A stretch of DNA of 64,000 bases from Corythucha ciliata (Eukaryota > Arthropoda > Insecta > Hemiptera > Tingidae). Location of the stretch: positions 4,340,001-4,404,000 of the forward strand of contig CM075943.1 in NCBI GenBank assembly GCA_038030265.1, in the 5' to 3' direction. Below, one piece after another: positions 9,701-19,849 of this stretch (its first letter is position 1; the number at the start of each line of letters is the position of its first letter). The notes under the pieces were generated by a model. It worked only from the letters and a program-made list of their open reading frames with translations, was not told the DNA's origin and ran no database searches. The translations under genes were made by a program, and so were the position numbers.

Positions 9701-10745
9701 TTGAAGAACCCAAGTTATTAATGTGGAAAGAAATGTTACCTAAATAAAACTGATCTGGCTCGTTTATTTGCTCATCAGCAGAATTTTCAGAAAAAACACA
9801 TTCGGAAAAGTTGACATTGTGAACTTGGTGGGACTTACAGACACGAGCCCAGTGGCCTCTTCTGTGACAGAGCGTGCACGCTGAATTTCTCGCGGGGCAG
9901 TGCTTTCTCTCATGAGGCCGTCCACCACAAAAGCCACACAGCGACGATGGCAGGAAGCCAGAAGATCGAGTCGACGCATTCTGCAGCGGCGAGGAACGAC
10001 GAGTAAACTGTTGAGATGACGACGGAGTCTTTTCTTGAAGCGACGAGCGGTTTTCTTGAATCGACGTGCGGGGAAAATTGGGTTTCGATGCCCTGAGTCC
10101 ACCTGAAGACGTTTGCACAACATTGACTTGCGGTGACTCCTGCGTCTCTTCACGGATAAACTGAGACCGTTTGAACTGCTCCTCCGCCTGACGGGCGAAC
10201 ATGACGGCCTCATCCAAGGTTAGTGGCGACTTCAACTGGAGCATCTCACTGACCTTGGCATCCCTCATGCCAATTATCAGGCGATCTCGAATTAATTGAT
10301 CTTTAAGTCCACCATACTCGCAGTGCTGGGCTAAGGCATGAAGGGCCGTAACGAATTCGTCGATTGATTCACCCGGTTGTTGAGAACGGGTTCCAAATTT
10401 ATAGCGGTCGAAAGTTACGCACCTTTTTGATAGAAAGTGAGAGTCGAAAGCTGAAATGTACTCCTCATACGTTTCAGGTTGAGTTTTCCACTGCTGACAA
10501 ATTTCTTCACTTTGCTCGCCCATAACGTAGAGCAGAAGACTCACTTTTGTCTCATCATTTTGTTGGGTATTGCCACTCGCGCTCAAATATCGAGTAAATC
10601 TCGTTTTCCAAGAAGGCCACGACGACGGATTTGAGAAATTGAACGCGTCGGGGGGCGATAAATTGGGTAGAGTCGGTCTGAGAGGACCGAGAGACTCGAG
10701 TTCACTCAACTCACTGAACTTACCGCGAGTTTTCTTATTCGGCAT
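6792..10745 (-). CDS. Intact gag-pol polyprotein, Ty3/Gypsy (Mag-like), 1317 aa
   Basis: One ORF holds capsid, protease, RT, RNase H and integrase. Gag occupies about residues 30-310, with two CX2CX4HX4C zinc knuckles at 270-283 (CGFCGGRPHERKHC) and 290-303 (CTLCHRRGHWARVC). Protease: LIDSGAD around 368-374. RT spans about 500-700, with LDFNSGFYQLKL and catalytic HVDD, whose aspartates are 650 and 651. RNase H has D797 (SADAS) and D865 (TDHKP). The integrase zinc finger is H1022, H1025, C1055, C1058. The integrase triad D1085, D1137, E1173 gives D,D-35-E spacing. A chromodomain was not recognised. Start: the first ATG is 36 bp downstream (minus strand) of the 5' LTR. No stop or frameshift interrupts it, so it may be active. 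The VDD box at the RT site is a minor variant of the usual YxDD. Confidence 0.95.
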   Translation of the reverse strand: MPNKKTRGKFSELSELESLGPLRPTLPNLSPPDAFNFSNPSSWPSWKTRFTRYLSASGNTQQNDETKVSLLLYVMGEQSEEICQQWKTQPETYEEYISAFDSHFLSKRCVTFDRYKFGTRSQQPGESIDEFVTALHALAQHCEYGGLKDQLIRDRLIIGMRDAKVSEMLQLKSPLTLDEAVMFARQAEEQFKRSQFIREETQESPQVNVVQTSSGGLRASKPNFPRTSIQENRSSLQEKTPSSSQQFTRRSSPLQNASTRSSGFLPSSLCGFCGGRPHERKHCPARNSACTLCHRRGHWARVCKSHQVHNVNFSECVFSENSADEQINEPDQFYLGNISFHINNLGSSNKWMVPLKILELHNKSVSFLIDSGADISCIPLDFVRNCKLRHSTERIFGPDGNPLNILGYIYLSVVLNSEIKRIKFFVIKGLLNPILGRPEIQSLNILKINSTSLSSSSTVCPYKPSLNIEKEFPGIFGSLGNFKGEISIILKPDATPFALKAPRTVPIPLLPKLKEELDRLLNLQIIKKVQDPTPWVAPIVVVPKGGKIRLCCDYTQLNKHVLRPHFPINGVGITLAQLAGAKYFSKLDFNSGFYQLKLDESSQPLTTFITPHGRYFFRRVPFGIACAPELFSSKISDLLTGLEGVVFHVDDLLIFASTKDEHDRILRTVLSKLSAEGVTLNREKCLFDVKKLTYLGHIISAEGISVDPDRITSIVDFPSPSSKQEVQQFLGLVNFSASFIPGRASILEPLNALLKSNVSFVRDEPQKTAFSTIKARLTTPPVLPFYNPSKIIIVSADASAYGLGACLKQQSASEPEPEIVSYASRLLSSSEKRYSQIEKEALALAWAADKFKNYITGVLVEFETDHKPLLQVLDTKPLEDLTPRLQRIRMRLMRYTYTMKYTPGKQLVVADSLSRNPIKDDELNNFQLSEEVDLFVKMVVQNFPVKDQFLDRIKDEQNNDNICTYLKKFSSEGWPQKHSIPPFLIPFYQYRQDISLNEDFLLYQKRLVIPSALQRECLNLLHTGHLGIVKCRARARTTVWWPGLSQELYKLITNCPQCIESRPTSTEPFFVETPPSRPWQRVGIDLFKEKKWYIVITDYFSRFFEIAPLTNLTDATVIEECKKVFARYGIPEVVRADNGSQFTSSAFSRFSKEYNFQLITSSPYYPRSNGCAEAAVKTAKSLLQKKKDIHLALMAYRASPLENGLSPSELLMNRKLRTNVPILPSELSPLSLDLQKIMEDKMKNKEKQALYYNTRHKTQTLSELNVGQVVWVKDLCKYGKVKQKLREPRSYMVDIDGTNYRRKRSFLVLASNRTTLL

Positions 10746-10781
10746 CTTCTACACAATAACGGAAGTACACCGCTACCACCA

Positions 10782-10931
10782 TGTACTGTTCGAGGATGGC
10801 AATTAGTGGTAAATAATTACACCCACGGTGTACCAATATCTTAATGCTGTTTTATTGTCTTTCCCTCTCAATGCCCTGCTATCTCCTAATCTCCTCACTC
10901 CTCCTAGACCCTCCAGCCTAGGGATAACACA
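10782..10931 (-). repeat. 5' LTR of the Mag-like element
   Basis: 150 bp, matching 6481-6631 except for two base changes and one missing A. On the minus strand it runs TGTGTTATCCC to CAGTACA. Confidence 0.95.
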
Positions 10932-10936
10932 GTTTG

Positions 10937-11701
10937 CATTTTTGAATCAAATTCAAAGGGATACGAAAGTAGGAAGTATGAATCAGTTAGTGGCACATCT
11001 AATGGCAATTGGACAAAGTAGTATAAATTTTGGGAAGTAATGGAACAGTGGACTTTACCAGTTTGCCATAATATTTCAGGTAACTTGGAAATTATTTTAA
11101 TTTGACGGTTATTTTCTTGAATGTTTAGTAGTTCTTGTTCAGAGATTATGCTATGGTGTATTATATTCAATCTACAAAATTCTATAGACGTATCAATATC
11201 ATTAATTTTAAGTGTTAGCAAAGCGATGGTTAGGTATAAAAGCATAAAATGTTGATTATTTTCAACTACACTACCTAAGTTGGAATCTAGGATTTTCTTA
11301 ATTTTTACATTATTATTCCTAATGGCTAAAATATCTTTATTAAAAGAGTCGATAAGTTTTTTATTTACAGATAGCTCGTTCTCAACATTATGTTCAAGAT
11401 GGAGGTTATTTATTTCAAGCTTATGAATTAATTCGTCATACTGTTTTTTGTCGTCGGCATCTAAATTTCCCGTGATCCAGGAGATCGCGGTTCCTAAAGC
11501 ATTGAATAGGCCTCTTTTTTTCTGTTGGAGTGGGCGGTATTAGAAACGATATGGTTTAGCTTATCTTGAGCGTACTCTACGTGGGACTTTAACAAATTTT
11601 GTTGGGCTACGAGCGTCTGCTGTTGATTGGTAATTAGTTCTATTCGATATTCTTTTTCTTCTACATCGATATTTAGTTTCTTGTATCGTTTTATTTTTAC
11701 C
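10937..11701 (-). pseudogene. Central part of the errantivirus-like env gene
   Basis: Minus-strand frame encoding a basic cleavage-site-like stretch followed by a fusion-peptide-like segment that starts GLFNALGTAISW. This is the hallmark order of errantivirus and baculovirus F-type envelope proteins. A helical, Asn/Glu/Lys-rich region follows. An A7 run just before the fusion segment (near 11516-11523) shifts the frame by one, so the copy is broken, unless the run length is an assembly error. The distal end leads into the fragment at 5840-6475 through the inserted Mag-like element; the proximal end runs into the N gap. Confidence 0.75.
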
Positions 11702-12201
11702 NNNNNNNNNNNNNNNNNNNNNNNNNNNNNNNNNNNNNNNNNNNNNNNNNNNNNNNNNNNNNNNNNNNNNNNNNNNNNNNNNNNNNNNNNNNNNNNNNNN
11801 NNNNNNNNNNNNNNNNNNNNNNNNNNNNNNNNNNNNNNNNNNNNNNNNNNNNNNNNNNNNNNNNNNNNNNNNNNNNNNNNNNNNNNNNNNNNNNNNNNNN
11901 NNNNNNNNNNNNNNNNNNNNNNNNNNNNNNNNNNNNNNNNNNNNNNNNNNNNNNNNNNNNNNNNNNNNNNNNNNNNNNNNNNNNNNNNNNNNNNNNNNNN
12001 NNNNNNNNNNNNNNNNNNNNNNNNNNNNNNNNNNNNNNNNNNNNNNNNNNNNNNNNNNNNNNNNNNNNNNNNNNNNNNNNNNNNNNNNNNNNNNNNNNNN
12101 NNNNNNNNNNNNNNNNNNNNNNNNNNNNNNNNNNNNNNNNNNNNNNNNNNNNNNNNNNNNNNNNNNNNNNNNNNNNNNNNNNNNNNNNNNNNNNNNNNNN
12201 N
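11702..12201. other. Assembly gap of exactly 500 N
   Basis: The round length suggests a placeholder gap. The true content, probably more of the env-like gene, is unknown and could be longer or shorter. Confidence 1.
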
Positions 12202-12330
12202 TTGGCTTGGTACATAACTTCTTTTAACTATTGTGTTTTTGTGTTCACCAATCATTTTCATCATCATGACATTTTTGCCAGTATCATCGATTTCATCGGC
12301 GAGGACAGGAGCATTGAGCAACGCGTTCAA
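12202..12330 (-). pseudogene. Possible N-terminal env-like fragment
   Basis: The minus-strand frame entering the gap (ADEIDDTGKNVMMMKMIGEH) stays open for about 43 codons and may be the start of the env-like protein. I see no ATG with a clear signal peptide at its head, and the gap prevents linking it to 11701. Weak call. Confidence 0.3.
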
Positions 12331-12589
12331 GCAGGGCGATGCAGTGTTAAGTGTGGGTCAAATCGTGTTTTGCTTGGAAGCGTGAACAAAACGACCGAGA
12401 AAAACTATATACCTATTCGGACTTTGCCTACAGACTAGTCATTTGTCGGGTCCTCTTCATGAGGTCAACGTTCCTGTAGACATCGAGGGGAAGAACATGG
12501 ACGCAAACTGCTCTTGTACAGCTAACAACTCTGCTAGCAAAATGCTAGCACGTCGTCGCGGATGTCTTCCTGCCCAGGTACTTTCTCTC

Positions 12590-13690
12590 GTTCGATTCCC
12601 CATGGTGTGTAATGTTGAACACTATGCGTCAATTAGGCTCACAATCAGGAGCTTCTCTCCTACACGCCAAGGAAACGGTGGCCCACGAAGCTCCTGCGCT
12701 TTTTCTTCGCCTCCACGACAGAGTCGCTTTTGACAAGATTCGGTTCCCCATGACTAGGAGAAAAGAATGTGGCAGGAGCTCTTCGACGAAATAATTTTTG
12801 ACAGACTCCGAGCTCCTAGCACATTATATTCTCCTAATACAAACTATTGAAAATCGCCGCACTACACTGGAAAAGCGGGGCCCCCCAACGACCAGGAGAA
12901 TAGCATGTGCTGGGAGCACGTCGACGAAATAATCTTTGGCGGAAGCTGAGCTCCTTGCGCATTATATTTTCCTAATATAAACGATTGAAATTACACTGGA
13001 AAAAATGGGCCAAAATAATCGTTTTTGATAATATTTTGTCCCAAACGAACAGGAGAATAGAATGTACTGGGAGCTCGTCAACTAAATAATTTTTTACGGA
13101 AACTGAGCTCCTTGCACATCATATTTGCCTAATATTAATATTGAAAATTGCGGCATTATACTGGAAAAAAGGCGCTTAAACGTCGTTTTTGACAAGATTT
13201 GTTCGCTAACGTCCAGAAGAATAGAATGAGCTGGGAACTCGTCAACGAAATAATTTTTTAGGGAAGCTGAGCTCCTTGCACGTTATATTCTCTCAATATA
13301 AATGATTGAAAATTGCCACATTACACTGAAAAAAAAGGGGAAAAATCGTAGCGTGGACATGATTTGGTCCATAATGACCTGGATAAGAAAATTTGCCTGG
13401 TGCGCATCAGAAAATTGCCTCGAAACACGAGAAAAAAGTGGCAAAATTCTTCGTTTTTGACAATTTTTGGTTTCCGATGACCAGGACAATATAATGTGCT
13501 GGGAAGCTCCTCAGTGAAGAAATTTTTGCAGCTCCCAGCACATCATGTTCTACCGATACAAAATACCGAAAATTACCTCAAAACACGAGAAGAAGGGGCA
13601 AAGTTCGTCGTTTTCGGCTAGTTTTGGTCTCTAATGACAGGGATAGTAGAATGAGGTGGGAGCTCGTGGACACGGGAATCCCAGGAACTA
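12590..13690. repeat. Tandem array of hairpin-bearing units of about 160 bp
   Basis: Six or seven diverged units. Each carries an anchor like AGGAGAATAGAATGTGCTGG followed by GAGCTC, seen near 12757, 12894, 13050, 13213, 13480 and 13640. Most units then carry an inverted partner (GAGCTCCTTGCACATTATAT then TCTCCT), giving stems of about 25 bp around a loop of 30-40 nt. Unit ends share GAAAATTGCCGCATTACACT and TTTTTGACAAGATTTGGT. Diverged copies occur at 33270-33400 and 34770-34990. Confidence 0.8.
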
Positions 13691-14248
13691 CAGCGAGCCC
13701 ATGCGCCCGATGTATACTTTTTTTTTTTTTTAAATTTGACCCTTCCCCACTTTCTCCGAGGCCACAAATTATGGAGTGAAGTCCCTCTTTTCACCAGCCT
13801 AAGTTAAACATACTGATAAAAAGAATTGGTTATCTAGGTCTCACAGTTTATTGAGCATGCTTTAAAATACTTCATTGTATTTTATTTTTAATATTTCGAA
13901 TATTTATCATTATTTTATTAACATTCTGATAGGATTCATTTTTTTCTCTCTAATTTTTTGCCTTTATCCAAGGCAAAAGTCAAACCAAACACTAGATTTT
14001 TTTCCCGGCCTTCAAATATTGGCCAATGGCCAAAAATCCAGTGTTATTAATCGATTATACAAAACTATACAAAATAAATAATTAATTTTTTTTCTTTTAG
14101 TTTCATTTATTTATTTTATTTTTATTAATTTTTCAAATATATATATTTTTTGCGTGAGTGTTGTGTTAAAAGTTCAAACTTTCGACACGCGCGAAGAATA
14201 AGGGAACAAACGAGAGCTGCGCTCTGGATAGGTTATGAACAGACATTC

Positions 14249-14288
<40 letters not shown>

Positions 14289-16230
14289 TTTCTTGCACTA
14301 TTTAAACATAGACAACAACAAAGCTACAACACGATGCAGCCATGAAACCACGTTGAAACTGTAACTAACATTTTATTTTCATTTTTCATATCGTGTTTGT
14401 TTTTTATTTTATTTTTCTTAAAAAGAGATTTTATTCCGTGACCCGTAACTTTTGTCTACTATTAAAACGAATAACGCTTTACTAGCTGGAACAGTCGAAA
14501 CAAACAATAAGAAATTAAAAATAAAATAAGCGAAAACGTAAAATAAATATATAAATGAAAATTAACGGAGAATAAAATTTTCCATCATAACAAGTTAATT
14601 TAGGCCAAAACGAACGGCCATTTTATAGATACGAACGGGGGGAAAACAAATGGACACGAACGTTCAATAACTAAACAACAAAGATATGTTTATCGAAACA
14701 AAACATCCACACCCTCCGAGGTGGTTATTGTTTTTTTCGTTTGGGTTCGTTATTAACAATCATTATTTAATTCATAAACTGTCAGCTATAAATTGTGCTT
14801 AATTAGAAAACGATTTTTTGTATTTTATTTTCAGTTTATAATGAACACATTTAAATATTTAAACGGTCACTTTTAGTATTTAGCTCGTGCGACTTCGGTG
14901 ATCGAAAAACACTCGCTCCAATGCTCACAGTGTTATTATTATTATTTGTTTAAATACAATTTAAATTCCGTTAACTCAGTTCATGGGTATGCATTCCTCC
15001 TAAATCTACAATTACATAAAATATTGTAAGAATTACACACGAATCACAAAGCGCTCTCTAGTATAAGATTATGAATCTTACAACAATCAAAACACTGTCG
15101 TTTTATCGAGAAAGTATTCCAAAATTTACAAATTGTACACACAAAACTATAGCGAAACCGGAGGCTGTCTTTACTTTTATTGCCCCAGCTTCTTCGAATT
15201 ATGAACAAATATGAATTCGTTTCTATGTAAATATTTCCATTTTAATTATTTTATTTTTTATTTTTACAAATGTGCGTGACAAATAATTGTGAATGGTCCG
15301 CTAATTTTTAAAGCTACGAAAGAATAGATGACGGAATTACTCACTATAACAAACAAAGCGATTTTATTTCACTAAACATCAAGTTGATTCATTTCAATGT
15401 TTTATTTTATTTTTTTAATTGTTCGTTGTTATTTTTTTTTGTTTACAAAATGAAAAAATGATTTTGTCCCAAAAATTGACTATTTACGATAACTATAAAT
15501 GCGATTTGTTCGGCTGGCTTTTGTTTTTAAAACTTTTAACTTAAACCAAACGTTTAAAATATATATTTTTATTACCATTTTTGGTGTTACACTTACTGAA
15601 ATTAGTGAGTATACAATACTCTTTTTTTCCTTATGACGATTTTAGTTTTTCTAAGAGCTATGCCTAACATTTTTACATTATTTCCAAGTATGTAGCCAAG
15701 CGTAATATTGAAACCAACGGAATGAGCGAAAAAACGTAGGGCAACCTAGCGGCCGTGTTAGCGTACAATAGTGCAAGATCGTTTATTTTTGAATATATTC
15801 GATTTGAAAATTATTTAATTTGTTTTAAACTTTGGTTCTTATGAAACGTCATCACATTGATTTAGGCAGTGGATATTGAAACAATTTGTAATTGAAAAAA
15901 ATAATAATTTTTTAATCGACCATTTAACCAACTTTTATCCAGCGGTCGATCGAATATTCTAAAGCAGCCAGCCACCTGTAAAAATTGTTTAAAAATAAAA
16001 AGGTTAAACGTTGTTGGGTTGCCTGCCTATCACAACAATTTAGGATTCTGTGCGGTAATAATTTCCCGATTCGTGGCCCAAGGCAAGTAAATTACACTTC
16101 TGACCAGATACTGACATAACAAATGAATGAAAAACAAAAACAAACAAAACAAACAAACAAAAAAACAAAACAAGAAGCTCAAACAAACAAGTTTCCAGAA
16201 ATCTCAATGTTTTTTTTTTTTTTTTCTTCG
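13690..16230. other. AT-rich region without recognisable genes
   Basis: Strongly AT-rich, with long T tracts (14252-14285) and an A-rich CAAA tract at 16125-16190. No convincing ORF, RNA gene or array. A 17-nt word AGCGTACAATAGTGCAA at 15760 also occurs at 6698, in the 3' part of the Mag-like element. Missing 3' exons of the host gene could lie here unrecognised. Confidence 0.4.
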
Positions 16231-16239
16231 GATGCTCTA

Positions 16240-16840
16240 AATTTTCGCTGCGCCTTAGCAATTTATCTCGATAGTAGCGCTTTTTCTCCATTTTTGTCAC
16301 AAAGTTGCTTTCAGAAGCCGCGAATGCGCGTTTCTCACGCTTAGTCATGAATTATCACTTTTCCCTGAGCTTTATTCGCGAAGTAGTTTTTTCTCCGTCT
16401 CAAATTTACCAGCTCGATTAGCAATTTTTTCGCTAATTAAGGCTTTTCCTCAATTGAAGCCATGAAGTAGCGCAAAATATCAACTTTTGTTTATATTTTT
16501 GTCGCAAAATTGGCTTCAGAGAAGCCATGAATAAACATTTTCTCAATTTCACTTTTAGCACTGAAAGTACTATCCTTCCATTATTTTTTCGCGTTATTTC
16601 ACATGATAACCCGCGAGGTTAAAAAATTTTATGCTGCTCGGAGTAGTCCGGGACGACTAACGAATAGACCTTTTATACCACGGATTTTTGGGCGCTTTTT
16701 AGCGTTTTTTTTTTCTCTTTTTCGATAGTGGCTAGCGATTTTTCTCGAATTTCAGACATCAATTTTAATTGCGAATAAGTGCTTTTTCTTGATATTATCC
16801 GCTATAATTTGCGCCTAATTTTCTCCGTGTTAGCCACGAT
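16240..16840 (-). repeat. Short-repeat array, reverse orientation
   Basis: Units such as TTTTTCTCCATTTTTGTCAC and GAAGCCGCGAATGCGCG run in the reverse sense up to an orientation switch near 16840. Confidence 0.75.
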
Positions 16841-16849
16841 GTAAAGGAA

Positions 16850-19470
16850 CGTGAGAGGAAAAATCGCTAATTCACTGCTTAAATTGACGAAAACCGTAGT
16901 AATTCGCAGCTGTAATTGAGGAAAAGCGCTAATTCGCGGCAAAAATTGAGAAAATACTCTTTTAATTCGCGATTTCCGGGGACAAATTCTGTTAAAAATC
17001 AAGAAAAAAACCTCAAATGAGCGCAAATAAACCACGCAAAAAACCGCTAACTTGCGGCTAAGAAAAACGTTTGAGTCTCCGCTAAAATTGAGCACAACGA
17101 TGATAGAGCGTTAAAAATTAAGAAAACGCTCTCCTGTGCTTCCTATGGAATTGAAAAAATTCCAATTCTTGATGTCTAGAGGCAACTTCGTCTAAAACTG
17201 AGAAAAGAGTAAAACGGAAAAACAATGCTAATTTAGTGCTAAAACAGAGAAAAACGGTAATTCGTGGCTAAAATTGAACAAGCAAAACAAAAAAACAAAG
17301 CTAATTCACGGTTGAAATTAAGAAAAACTTTAATTCACGGCTGAAATGGAGAAAATCGTTAATTCGCGGATGAAATTGAGAAAACGCTAATTAATTCACC
17401 GTTTCTGGAGACGATTTTATCGAAAATTGATAATAAAAACAAAAAATGCATGAATAAAAGAGAGGAAAATCGCGTATTCACTGCCAATGAGAAAAACTGT
17501 AATTCGAAGGACGAAATTGAGAAAAATCGTTAATTCGCGGCAAAAATTGAGAAAAAGCGCTTCTAATTCGCGGCTTTCGGGGTTAAATTCAGCGTAAAAG
17601 TACTATTTAGTTGCTAAAAGTGAAAAATGTTAATTCGCGAAAGCAAAGAAAAACCTCCAATTCAATTTGCGGACAAATTAAAACAAACCGCTAACTTGCG
17701 GCTAAAATGTAAAAAAAAAAAACAAACAATTCGCGGTATTAGGAGGCAACTTTGCCTAAAATTGAGAAAAAAAGCTCAAATTGAAATGGGATGGGAATTA
17801 GCGTTCAAAATTGAAAAAAACTCTCCTAAACAGCTAAAATTGAAAAAAAAAAAAAAAGTTCCGGTGTCTAGAGGCCACTTTGCCTATAATTGAAAAAATA
17901 AAAATAAAAAAGAATTGTATAATTTGTGATTAAAAGAGTAAAAATCACTAATTCACTGCTAAGTATGAGAGAAATTGTCATTAGCAGCCAAAATTTGGAA
18001 AAAGCGTTAATTCGGCAAAAATTGAGAAAAAAACGCCCCTAATTCGCGGTATTTGGGGACCAATTCGGCAAATATCGAAAAAAAAACGCGGTGAAATTGA
18101 AGAGGAAAAAATTGCTAATTCCCTCCTGAAATTTGGTGAAAAAAGGGGGAAAATGCTAATTCCCAGCTAAGATTTGGTAGAAATGAAGAGGAAAAAATTG
18201 TCACTTTCCCCGCTAAAATTTAGTAGGATTGAAGGGGTATAAATTGCTAATTCCCCGCTAAAACTTTGATTCGCTTTCAAAATTGAGAAAAAGCGCAACT
18301 GGGCGGCTAAAATTGAGGAAACGCCCATTCACAGCGGCGGGGCTGGGGGCAAATTCGCCTGCAATTTAGAAAATTGTGTCATTCATGAATTGAAGGGGGG
18401 GGGAATGGCAATTTCGGGGTAAAACGTTAATTCGCGGCCAAAATTGAGAAAAACGTTAATTGGCGGCTAAAATTCAAAAATCGCCGATTCGTGGTGGAAA
18501 AGTATCTAATTCGTGAATGGGACAACATGGCTAAAAATGAGCTCTAAAACTGGGAAAAGTGGTAAATCGCACCCAAGATGCGTAAAGAGCCCTAATATGC
18601 GGCTATAGAAGTAAGAAAAATTGACAATTCATGGCCTAAAATTGAGAAAAAGCGCTATACAATGGCTAAAAGTTTGAAAAAAAACAAAAACGTAAATTCC
18701 GAGGCTAAAAAAAGAAGAGGAAAACCTGTAATTCGCGGACAAAATAAAAAAACCAACTCACGGCTAAAATTATGAAAAACGTTAATTCGCGGCTAATAAA
18801 CTCCATTTCGCTCTTTCAGGTCGCAACTTGGATTAAAACTGAGAAAAATTCCAAATATAAGGGGGAGGGGGAAAATTACTAATTCCCTGCTAAAATTGGG
18901 TAAAACGGTGACTCGCATTCCAAAATGAGAAAAAGTGCTTCTGTGCGGTTAAAATTGAAGAAATGCCATCGCCTGGAATTAAGAAAATTGTGTAATTCAT
19001 TGTAATTAAAAGGGAGAAAAATTGCTAATTCCAAGTAAAACGTTAATTCGCGGCCAAAGTTGAAAAATCTTCAATTCGTGGTGGAAAAGGATGTAAGGAA
19101 AGGAGATTCACAGGCTAAAACTGAGAAAAACAGTTTTATTCGCGCCCAAAATTCATAAAGAGCCCTAATTTGCGGCTAAAATTGAAAAAAATTACTAAAT
19201 CGTGGATAAAATTGAGAATAAGTGCTAAATCGTGGTTAAAATTGAGAAAAAGTGCTAAATCGTGGCTAAAATTGATAAAATGCGCCAATATGAGGTGGAT
19301 GGAGACAAATTCAGCCAACATTCAGAAAAGCCGCTAAATCATGGTTATAAAAGTGAACAAAACAGCAATTTTGCGGCTAATTCAACTGAGGAAAACATAA
19401 ATTTGCTGCTAAAATTTAGAATAACTCATACTTTAGCGCTACATGAAAGTTGTTCTCTTTCATTATAGAC
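16850..19470 (+). repeat. Long short-repeat array, forward orientation
   Basis: About 2.6 kb of units around GCTAATTCGCGGCTAAAATT. A longer marker recurs, combining a GCGG(T/C)TTTCGGGGACAAATTC-like word with a CGGCAAAAATTGAGAAAA unit (near 16966, 17567, 18037, 18330), so the array has larger-scale structure. It ends at the 19473 hairpin. Confidence 0.85.
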
Positions 19471-19472
19471 TA

Positions 19473-19600
19473 ATGGCGTTTTCTATTTGCATAAAATTGA
19501 GCTCTGGAACCGAGCATTTCTACCCGTCTTCTCCGATGGAGAAGACTGGTGGAAATGATCGGCTCCAGAGCTGAATTTTATGAAAAATGGAAAATGCCAT
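19473..19600. repeat. Long near-perfect hairpin, arms of about 62 bp, 3-nt loop
   Basis: Left arm 19473-19534 pairs with right arm 19538-19600 around GAT. About eight mismatches and one bulge interrupt it; the inner nine pairs GTCTTCTCC/GGAGAAGAC are perfect. It stands between a forward and a reverse array and just before a GC-rich cap. It could be a foldback terminus, a recombination product or a precursor-like RNA hairpin. Confidence 0.85.
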
Positions 19601-19604
19601 AAAG

Positions 19605-19650
19605 GGCCTCCATTGAGATTTCCGCCCCGGGCCCAGAGATGGGAGGGGTG
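19605..19650 (-). repeat. GC-rich cap A, inverted copy
   Basis: GAGATTTCCGCCCCGGGCCC (19615-19634) is the reverse complement of the cap core at 32688-32708 and resembles 44344-44364. Here it follows a forward array, the mirror of the other two, where it precedes a reverse array. Confidence 0.6.
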
Positions 19651-19849
19651 GGTCTGCCTTATTGAGGCGATCTTTGGCCGCTACAGCTCTGCTAATACGT
19701 CAATTGTGCCTTATTTACATCTTCAAGTGTGCCCGCTGGCACCAATGGTGACCCCAGTGGCGGAACAACACCTATCGTGGCCCCGGAGCGGTAATCTTTA
19801 GGAAGCCCTTCAGTCTTTAATTAAACTAGAAATACTTTATAGTAGCGTT

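Larger units (their letters stand above)
6476..10936 (-). mobile_element. Complete Ty3/Gypsy LTR retrotransposon (Mag-like), 5-bp TSD
   Basis: Two LTRs of 151 and 150 bp (6481-6631 and 10782-10931) differ by two substitutions and one indel. Both are bounded by TG...CA. The 5-bp direct repeat GTTTG flanks the element at 6476-6480 and 10932-10936. On the minus strand the 5' LTR is followed at once by TGGTGGTAGCGGTG, the position of a primer-binding site. The 3' LTR is preceded by a long A tract ending AAAGGGGCA, a polypurine tract. A single uninterrupted gag-pol ORF lies between. LTR similarity and the intact ORF indicate recent insertion. It landed inside the env-like gene of another element. 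Confidence 0.95.
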
